64,000 nucleotides of DNA from Mesocentrotus franciscanus (lineage: Eukaryota > Echinodermata > Echinoidea > Camarodonta > Strongylocentrotidae): NCBI GenBank assembly GCA_037976565.1, contig CP137666.1, positions 60,692,105 to 60,756,104 on the forward strand. The letters are read 5' to 3'. Below the pieces are notes generated by a model that saw nothing but the letters and a program-made list of their open reading frames with translations, searched no databases and was not told where the DNA came from. Shown piece by piece: positions 58,501 through 64,000 of the stretch (positions are counted from its first letter, which is position 1; each line of letters begins with the position of its first letter). The translations under genes were made by a program, and so were the position numbers.

Positions 58501-61113
58501 TCTAGTGTCAAACAGATTAATTTTCTTGAATATTGTAGGACAAAGTTTCACCTGCATTCATCTACCGATAGTTGAACCTTTAATACCTTGCTAGCATCTC
58601 ATATTGTGTTGTCTTTATCTTTATATATTCCGTAGGGTGAAAGATATTATCAGTGTATATCTTGACACCACTTTCTGTGTTCCTGAAGCCATGTACATTC
58701 CAAGCCGGGTAAGTGCATTCTCCACTCATTAACACAATTAGAGCAATACCAATCCTCTTTCATTGACTTGTACATTGGTTAAATATGATTTGTAAAACAT
58801 TTATTTTATTTTCTATTCATAGAAATTTAATACATGTTTATTAGTATTGTTATTATTATAATCATTATTTTATTATCTTTGTATTCCTTTTATTTTCATT
58901 TTAGGGAGAATCAAAGGATGCTCTTTTGGATCTAGTTGATAGGTAGGTCTAGACAATATTTTGTGAATATCATGAGTTCTTTACAAAATCAGACATTCCA
59001 TCATACAAAATTCGAAAATTTAGATTTTTATTTAGAAGATTCAAAATATGTTTGATAAAGAATGTGTATCTTATATGAGAAATAAAGAGTAAAAGCAAGT
59101 ATCGTGGTACCCTTCACATAATCCTACCAGTGCCATCGTATATTCTTTTTCTTCATCTTTTTGATCCATTTATGCACAATGATAATTGTCCAAGTACTTT
59201 GAATCCATATATGATATACTGATACTGATACTGATATCCAGTTGAATAAATAAGTCATTGAATAGCAATAATAATTATATGATATTGGATGGCTTTGAGT
59301 GTGATACAAGAATATATTGCTCGAGCTATGACAATATTGAACGAGTCCAAGACGAGTCCAATATTGTCATAGTGAGAGTATTATTATTATTATTATCTAT
59401 ATCAGGCTGACTAGCAAAATAACAAATTTGACGTTGTTGATTTTCGATAAACAAGCAATATTGTATCGACAGTTGAAATTCTGGGATGACAGAGCAATAC
59501 AAAAACAATATTGATCTGTCATCCAGGTACTGCGCTAAAGATATTAAATACACTGATTGATTGTACCACTTGGAAGCCTTATATAGATCCAGAATGTTCA
59601 TACAATTGTACATGTATGAATAGTATCATTAAAATTGCAGAGTATTCTAAACCAGTCAAAGAAAATGCTCAATCAGCTGCTAGTCGATGGTCAGTCCTGT
59701 GGCTAGTTTGGCATCACTATGATACACAGCCACTCCAAAGGTGTTCAGCAATTTTCTCTGGTTACAAGGCTCACAATATGCAGCAGTTTTATTATCTGCC
59801 GCTGGCTCGGCTCGCCTGCCGGGCGGGAACAATAGCGTGCTCAACCAATCAACGGGCCAAAATTCGGGGATATCGATTCCGTTGTCTCTGTTGAAATTAT
59901 TGGGATTGAGACGGATATTGATAGTTTCTTTAACCCTCCGTGTGTACCAATGTCGTTCTTGGGAAAGACACTTTAGTTCACAGACACGACAACCATAGGC
60001 TCTCCACCTCAGTCTACAGGAAGCCTACCCACACAGACCAGTACATAGCATTTGACTCTCACCATCCCATATCGGTGAAGAGAGGTCTAGTGAAATGTCT
60101 ATTTGACAGAGCAGCACGCATTGTGACTAGTCCACAACAGCCATGCAAAGAGCGGACCCGTGTCCGCAGTGGCCTGAGTCTTAACGGTTATCCACGCTGT
60201 TTGTACACAACACCAAGAAGAGAACGTCGGAACCAAAGAATCAGAAGGCATACAAGGCATTCACAGTCTTGCCGTACGTTGATGGTGTCTCCCAACAACT
60301 CAAGCGCCGCCTAGAGAGCCATGGCATCCGAACGGTTTTCAGATCAGATACCACCCTACGTCAACAACTGACAAGCCCCAAGGATCCAATTCCTCCACAT
60401 AGACGGGACGGCATTGTGTACAACATCCCTTGTAAAGGATGTGATAGATCCTACATCGGCGAAACTGCCCGTCAGATATCAGAAAGAATCACTGAGCATA
60501 AGAGGGACGCCAGGCTCCGCCGAACTGACAACTCAGCCGTAGCCGAACATGCTTGGGATAACCAGCATCAGCCAGACTGGGACGGGGTTCAGTGCCTTAC
60601 CCAAGAACAACATTGGTACACACGGAGGGTTAAAGAAGCTATCAGTATCCGTCTCAATCCCAATAATTTCAACAGAGACAACGGGATCGATATCTCCGAA
60701 TTTTGGATGCGTACGATACGCCGCCATGACACTCCCCGTCCAGCCGGCCCGCACCAAGCCAGCGGCCCGTTGATTGTTGAGCACGCTATTGTTCCCGCCC
60801 AGCAGGCGAGCCGAGTCAGTGGCCTTGTTGATTGGTTGAGCACCCGTGTGCTCCGGCCAATAGGCCTTGTCCGTTATTGTTCTAATTATTGATTGAATTA
60901 TTTGACCGCTGGTCTGCCCGTAGAGTATAAAACACGCTTGCTTACGTTATATTTTATCACCTGACGAAGTGTTGCAGTGGCGCAAAAACGTCGTGATCTT
61001 TTAGATCCCTTGTTGACCATACATTGCGAGACAAACGACTATCACTAGCGATATTATTTTTGATATTCATAATAGTTCAGAATGACATAAGGTTGTGTAG
61101 AATAGTGTTTGAT

Positions 61114-61156
<43 letters not shown>

Positions 61157-63774
61157 TTCTTTAATAAATCCAACAATTCTAGACATATAAGTAAGGGTGC
61201 TGGTCATATGGTGAAGCTGAACTGCAAGGCCAAGTATGGGTATGAGTACCTCTTTGTGGAGCTGAGCAAGACTTTTAATCAAAAGGTATATATTTTCTAT
61301 CTTATCCTTCTTTCAAGTTCTAAGTAAACAAAAATGATCAGATATAAATACAAACAATTATTTCAAAGCCAGATGGATCTGCTTTAAAAAAAATTTGTCT
61401 TTGCCAAAGTCTTTTTTTAGCAAATCATTCCCATCTTCTGACAGATTAATTTGCAATAACCCGCTCAAGATTTGCCCCTTTCCAAATAAAAGAGAAAAGA
61501 AAAAGAGTCACCTCCTTGCCCGATTAATAAAAAATTAAATCAAAGTATTGTGCTTTGAAGAAATTGGTATGATATTTCAAATTGCTTCAGTCATGAAAAT
61601 CTGTTACCTTTACATCATTCATCTAAGGGTTTTCAATTAGCTTTATACCATCCATCATTTAATTTGATTTATAGATTCATGTGTGTGATACTGTGATGAA
61701 ACAGTACAACAGAGTCCCAGACCTGTGCTATCACTTGACAACAGAGGGCAGTCAAACCCAGATCCATGCTTGCAGATATGGGGTAAGCTCACCAGCATGA
61801 ACCATATATCATCTACACTTTGAAAAATATTGCAAATAACAGGAAAGTCAAGAAAAGTAATAATGGAAGTTAATATATAGTTGTGTAATCTTTTGAAGGC
61901 AAGGAAATATGACATACATGTAATGTGTATACTGGGAATCTCAGGTTGGTACTATGCAGCTACTCAATATGAGTGCTTATCCATTACATAATTTGAGAAC
62001 ATGTTATGATTTCAGTTTACTCAGTGTCAAGCAGAAGCTTCCCCATTGTATGTGAATATGTGCGTGTACATCAACGTTTCCATTCCTGATGATGATCAAT
62101 GGCCCATATTCCACTCAAATTCAGACCCAAGGCTGGGCTTCAGCGTTGGGTCTGAATGGGGTTTAACAACGAAAGTCTGTCTTAGGTCTAGGTTTTCCTT
62201 TATTAAACGTGATCATACACCCTGAGTCAGGTTTAACTGAATTAGTAGAGTCCAGACCAATGTCTCTATTCAGAGTCCTTTCATTTGCACTATTCTTCCT
62301 ATGTCTCCTAGCAATGTTCCCTGAAGAACGCAAAGGACATTCTTTCAATCCAGCCCAGCACCATGTGGTTTACGGGTAATGCCAGGCCAGAGGATGTCGT
62401 TAGGTAAGATTGCCATTCTCTCTTCATTTCTGCAAATGTCAAAATACTACTTCTACTAAAGAGGAAGTTTTTACATTAACCCTATAGCCTGGAGGCCGGT
62501 CTCTATCACCAAAAATTATAACAATATAAAAAAACTACAATGGTTAAATCAGTCTCCTGAAGTAGAAAAGGTTAGATGTGAAAGAAAAATTGGTGCTGAA
62601 TGCTCAGCATAAATCGATGGGTAATGCTGATATCCAATACCCTTTTTCACATAAACTTCAGGAGAGGTTTTATAGATACATGTGTAAATAATTATACTTA
62701 TATTTAATAGTGATATGGGACTGGGTCCTTAGCCTATGTCATCATGGGGTTCCTTGAGTATAGCCTTTTCTAATCAGTTTATCTAGATAGAATCTTGAGG
62801 CCAGTGAAAAGAAACCACCACAAGTCAAGTTTTTTAGTGTGATTCTATCAAATGCATGTCAAAAAATGTCTTTTTAACTTGCATAAATTGGATGCCCAGA
62901 AATGTTATAGACTTGATGAAGAATTCAGAATTCAAGTCCTAAAGTGTCATGACTGTCTATTACTCTGCATTAACCCTTATACATTCATGGTCACTTGAGA
63001 CAAGCCTACATATGTATGGTTGCATTACTAAAAATATGTATGAAGTGTAGTCTACGGCCAAGATATTTCAGACCCTGCAATATGACCGATAGTTATTGCT
63101 GCAGTTCAAATAATTTCATTAAGCTAAGAAGGTTTTAGCTAATTATTAGAAAATCTGCCGATTAAATGCTCATTCTTTCTATGCCCTTTTTTTTTCTTGG
63201 CATAACCAAAATTTCCATCGTAATTTAAAAAAAAATTTAATGAGAATTCCTTCCCGCTCCAGATCTCCTTGGTAACCTCTATGATTTGTTTATATGTGTT
63301 TTCCTGTTTTTTCCCAACAGAAAGGTTGGTCGTAGATACAGGCTCTGCTTCTCCTTCCATTCTTCATACAGTGAGGTTAGTTTTGAAATCTCCCCCCTCC
63401 CCCCTCACCCCCTCCCCCTTCACGAAAATGATTAAATGATTCAGGTAGTATGTCATATCTCAAATTATCTTGATTCATCACTGAGGACTCATTTGGTCAC
63501 AAAGCATGTACTGTTTCCAAGGTTGCAATACCAATTTACCCAAAACTCATATGCTTCCTGTATTCATTGAATGTTATCATTTGACCCAATTTAGCAACAA
63601 TTATATAATGAAAATGATGATATGATAAAAATGTGAACAAATGAAACAAAATAAAAATATTATGACAATAACATTCTCTGTAGGAAATGATTGATTCACT
63701 TTTATTTTCCTAAATATGACTCATTTCTGTTTCATCAACTTTCCCAAGTATTTATCATTTATTGCAGATTCAAG
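52399..63774 (+). CDS. DCLRE1C: Artemis (DCLRE1C/SNM1C) nuclease, 5' part; runs off the right edge
   Basis: Metallo-beta-lactamase/beta-CASP endonuclease that opens hairpins and trims DNA ends in non-homologous end joining with DNA-PKcs. Eleven exons join in consistent phase, given one corrected base in exon 1, to 312 residues. Exons: 52399-52509, 54810-54861, 56085-56229, 57070-57125, 57483-57584, 58636-58708, 58905-58942, 61183-61285, 61675-61782, 62312-62403 and 63321-63375. A probable 7-nt exon follows at 63768-63774. The N-terminus [19 protein letters not shown] parallels vertebrate Artemis. Conserved blocks are [14 protein letters not shown] (motif 3 His), [15 protein letters not shown] (motif 4 Asp), VYLDTTFC (beta-CASP motif A Asp), [19 protein letters not shown] and FSFHSSYSE (the His equivalent to human H319). 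The HxHxDH motif is split between exons 1 and 2 (SHCHT + DHM) and lies in a frame shifted by one base in exon 1. The C-terminal tail is outside the window. Confidence 0.93.
52764..54084. mobile_element. 1.3-kb TIR element in Artemis intron 1
   Basis: TAAAGGAGGCAGTTTTCGGC at 52764 is inverted at 54064-54084 (GGCCGAAAACTCCCTCCTTT), 20 of 21 bases matching. Outer TA on both sides suits a TA target. The interior is more CpG-rich than the surroundings and has two overlapping palindromes (53743-53925). No transposase frame, so non-autonomous. Confidence 0.6.
53743..53925. repeat. Two overlapping inverted repeats
   Basis: GTAGTTTTTGGCCG (53743-53756) pairs with CGGCCAAAAACTAC (53840-53853). Overlapping this, CTACCTCCGAAACAGTGAAC (from 53850) pairs perfectly over 21 bp with 53905-53925, and pairing continues nearly to the centre with a loop of about two bases. 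The two folds are mutually exclusive over 53850-53853. Confidence 0.8.
54405..54645 (-). repeat. Dispersed repeat, family B copy 2
   Basis: Inverted relative of 11800-12115; shared blocks include GATACCAGAGTGATAGCGAT and TTGCCAATTTGATACTT. Within Artemis intron 1. Confidence 0.5.
54810..54861 (+). CDS. DCLRE1C: Artemis exon 2 (DHM of the metal-binding motif)
   Basis: 52 nt, acceptor CACACAG, donor GTAAGT. Reads [17 protein letters not shown] in the family frame. If exon 1 is translated as written, this exon is read out of frame and stops at TAA 54852-54854. Confidence 0.9.
55514..55975 (+). mobile_element. 5'-truncated non-LTR retrotransposon (CR1/L2-like) 3' end
   Basis: An uninterrupted frame of about 80 codons ending at TAG 55766-55768 encodes [13 protein letters not shown], then [20 protein letters not shown] and [14 protein letters not shown]. 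This is the conserved C-terminal tail of many LINE ORF2 proteins. A short 3' UTR follows, ending GCGCCCTATAAATG-(TAATT)(ATT)n. It lies in Artemis intron 2, sense orientation. The intact frame suggests a fairly young insertion. Confidence 0.85.
56085..56229 (+). CDS. DCLRE1C: Artemis exon 3
   Basis: 145 nt, acceptor GAGCAG, donor GTAAGT. Carries [15 protein letters not shown] and [17 protein letters not shown]. Confidence 0.92.
56274..56576. mobile_element. 300-bp MITE in Artemis intron 3
   Basis: Left end ATATATCGTCGCCCGGGTGG then CAGAAGGGCGTTAG; right end CTAACGTCCTTCTGCCAGCC then AGGCGACGATATGTATAT. The inverted repeats are about 38 bp with a few mismatches. The CAGAAGGGCGTTA core recalls the hairpin at 43.66-43.72 kb. 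Confidence 0.75.
57070..57125 (+). CDS. DCLRE1C: Artemis exon 4 (motif 3)
   Basis: 56 nt, reads [18 protein letters not shown]. The His of AGHCPGS is the third metallo-beta-lactamase motif. Confidence 0.93.
57222..57405 (-). mobile_element. LINE/SINE 3' end, antisense, in Artemis intron 4
   Basis: (TAA)n then TTGGCACTTATATAGCGCC on the plus strand. Reversed, this ends GGCGCTATATAAGTGCCAA-(TTA)n, the same tail style as the LINE at 55.9 kb. Upstream part holds CCTGGGTACCTGG. Exact family unknown. Confidence 0.6.
57483..57584 (+). CDS. DCLRE1C: Artemis exon 5 (motif 4)
   Basis: 102 nt, reads [19 protein letters not shown] and [14 protein letters not shown]. The Asp of TGDFR is a metal ligand. 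Donor GTTTGT is weaker than the others. Confidence 0.92.
58636..58708 (+). CDS. DCLRE1C: Artemis exon 6 (beta-CASP motif A)
   Basis: 73 nt, reads [20 protein letters not shown]. The Asp of YLDTTF matches D165 of human Artemis. Confidence 0.92.
58905..58942 (+). CDS. DCLRE1C: Artemis exon 7
   Basis: 38 nt, [12 protein letters not shown], in the position of EECLSGVLELV in the human protein. Acceptor TTTTAG, donor GTAGGT. Confidence 0.85.
59324..59530. repeat. Two short hairpins in Artemis intron 7
   Basis: CTATGACAATATTG (about 59325) pairs with CAATATTGTCATAG (about 59358-59371). Further on, TGGGATGACAGA (about 59481) pairs with TCTGTCATCCAGG (about 59514-59526). They may be remnants of a small mobile element. 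Confidence 0.5.
59968..60892 (+). pseudogene. Penelope-like RT/GIY-YIG endonuclease remnant
   Basis: The first frame (to about 60290) carries [25 protein letters not shown]-like and CLFDRA, the RT thumb/linker region. The second frame (about 60269-60892) carries [20 protein letters not shown], then [14 protein letters not shown] and [13 protein letters not shown], the GIY-YIG core and its conserved His/Asn region. The change of frame around 60269-60314 and loss of the rest of the RT show it is not functional. Ends at TGA 60890-60892. Confidence 0.8.
60956..60997 (+). ncRNA. Degenerate type I hammerhead-ribozyme-like motif
   Basis: ATCAC (60956-60960) can pair with GTGAT (60993-60997) as stem I. 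CTGACGA (60961-60967) matches the CUGANGA core, and GTGTT..GGCGC can form a wobble-rich stem II. An A-run then CGTC stands where GAAA-stem III-UC would be. Penelope-like elements are known to carry such motifs with minimal stem III. The expected G before AAA appears to be A here, which would impair or abolish self-cleavage. Confidence 0.45.
61119..61153. repeat. (CT)n microsatellite just upstream of Artemis exon 8
   Basis: About 17 CT repeats ending 29 nt before the exon 8 acceptor AG. It may act as part of the polypyrimidine tract. Confidence 0.9.
61183..61285 (+). CDS. DCLRE1C: Artemis exon 8
   Basis: 103 nt, [19 protein letters not shown]. Preceded by a (CT)n tract at 61119-61153 and a TTCTAG acceptor. 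Confidence 0.92.
61675..61782 (+). CDS. DCLRE1C: Artemis exon 9
   Basis: 108 nt, phase 0 at both ends: [20 protein letters not shown], then [16 protein letters not shown]. Confidence 0.92.
62155..62270 (+). repeat. Dispersed repeat, copy 2 (partner at 3.43 kb)
   Basis: GGGGTTTAACAACGAAAG through GTTTTCCTTTATTAAACG to CAGACCAATGTC aligns with 3425-3530. Lies in Artemis intron 9. Confidence 0.55.
62312..62403 (+). CDS. DCLRE1C: Artemis exon 10
   Basis: 92 nt, [19 protein letters not shown], matching ISIKPSTMWF in the human protein. Confidence 0.93.
63321..63375 (+). CDS. DCLRE1C: Artemis exon 11 (catalytic FSFHSSYSE)
   Basis: 55 nt, [18 protein letters not shown]; acceptor CAACAG, donor GTTAGT. 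Ends in phase 0 after the Glu that precedes IKDF in human Artemis. Confidence 0.92.
63768..63774 (+). CDS. DCLRE1C: Probable 7-nt micro-exon of Artemis
   Basis: A good acceptor (TTTATTGCAG) is followed by ATTCAAG and a GTAAAA donor. The seven bases encode I-Q plus the first base of a codon, which fits the I-(K/Q)-D that follows SYSE in the family if the next exon begins AT. Reading on through the GT gives no family resemblance. No other candidate for the next exon was seen before the window ends. Confidence 0.45.
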
Positions 63775-64000
63775 GTAAAACATGTGTTTGTCTGTCTTTT
63801 CCTGTTATTCTTCAAATTGAATCAATATCACAAGGGGAATTCCCTCTGCTACAGTATGTTAAAATTTTGATGAATGAGTAGACAGCTGCTTTCCAAAAAA
63901 GTGCATGTACCTGTAATTATTTGGTATTAAGTCCATGATATTGTTGTAATGGGTGAGTGTTCAAGGTCATAGATTAAAAAAATGAATGGAATAATGGTGT

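Larger units (their letters stand above)
59798..61040 (+). mobile_element. Rearranged, 5'-truncated Penelope-like element in Artemis intron 7
   Basis: The sense part (about 59968 onward) encodes the end of a reverse transcriptase ([17 protein letters not shown]) and a GIY-YIG endonuclease. It ends in a non-coding region with a ribozyme-like motif. The first 170 bp (59798-59967) is an inverted copy of the element's own 3' coding end (matching 60602-60836), with about 70 bp missing. This arrangement is typical of Penelope-like insertions. Confidence 0.8.

Noticed and set aside
60533..60843. Minus-strand open frames over the GIY-YIG region
   Set aside because: Antisense shadows of the Penelope-like coding sequence.
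63768..63880. Long read-through of Artemis beyond ATTCAAG as one exon to a TAG near 63880
   Set aside because: The translated continuation shows no resemblance to the conserved region after SYSE in Artemis, so a donor at 63775 is preferred.

Overview
The window is animal nuclear DNA: AT-rich, with spliced genes bounded by GT..AG introns, large gene-poor stretches, many simple repeats and many dispersed repeats. The mix of non-autonomous DNA transposons, CR1/L2-type LINE tails, tRNA-derived SINEs, a Penelope-like element and frequent TACATGTA palindromes suggests a marine invertebrate deuterostome. An echinoderm such as a sea urchin is the best guess, but this is inference and no species-specific marker was found.

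Layout. (1) 1-2.3 kb: the last two recognisable exons of a plus-strand D-amino-acid/D-aspartate oxidase gene ending in the peroxisomal signal SKL. (2) 4.4-10.9 kb: a complete seven-exon minus-strand REXO4-type RNA exonuclease gene (512 codons, all catalytic residues present), convergent with the oxidase. Its introns hold a 1.4-kb terminal-inverted-repeat element with a nuclear-receptor-like tandem array, and a foldback element. (3) 10.9-18.3 kb: a divergent intergenic region with a long-inverted-repeat MITE and three blocks of degenerate tandem repeats. (4) 18.3-20.7 kb: an intronless gene for a three-Ig-domain type I membrane protein with a long Tyr/Asp-rich cytoplasmic tail. It is interrupted by one apparent 1-base deletion and followed by about 6 kb of AT-rich DNA that may be its 3' UTR. 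(5) 26.5-52.4 kb: about 26 kb without a supportable gene, holding MITEs, SINEs and very long microsatellites, including a 560-bp compound trinucleotide block. (6) 52.4-64.0 kb: the 5' part of a plus-strand Artemis (DCLRE1C/SNM1C) gene, running off the right edge. Eleven exons are clear, a 7-nt micro-exon is likely, and exon 1 carries a 1-base frameshift just before the HxHxDH motif. Its introns contain a 1.3-kb TIR element, a LINE 3' end, a MITE and a rearranged Penelope-like element with a GIY-YIG domain and a hammerhead-ribozyme-like motif.

The four genes do not form a pathway: peroxisomal D-amino acid catabolism, nuclear/nucleolar RNA processing, cell-surface adhesion or signalling, and DNA end processing. 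No classical tRNA, rRNA, CRISPR array or prokaryotic feature is present. The items most worth following are the two single-base homopolymer frameshifts in otherwise intact genes, the intronless Ig receptor, the Penelope inversion with its ribozyme-like motif, the Artemis micro-exon, and several MITE families recoverable from paired copies or matching ends.
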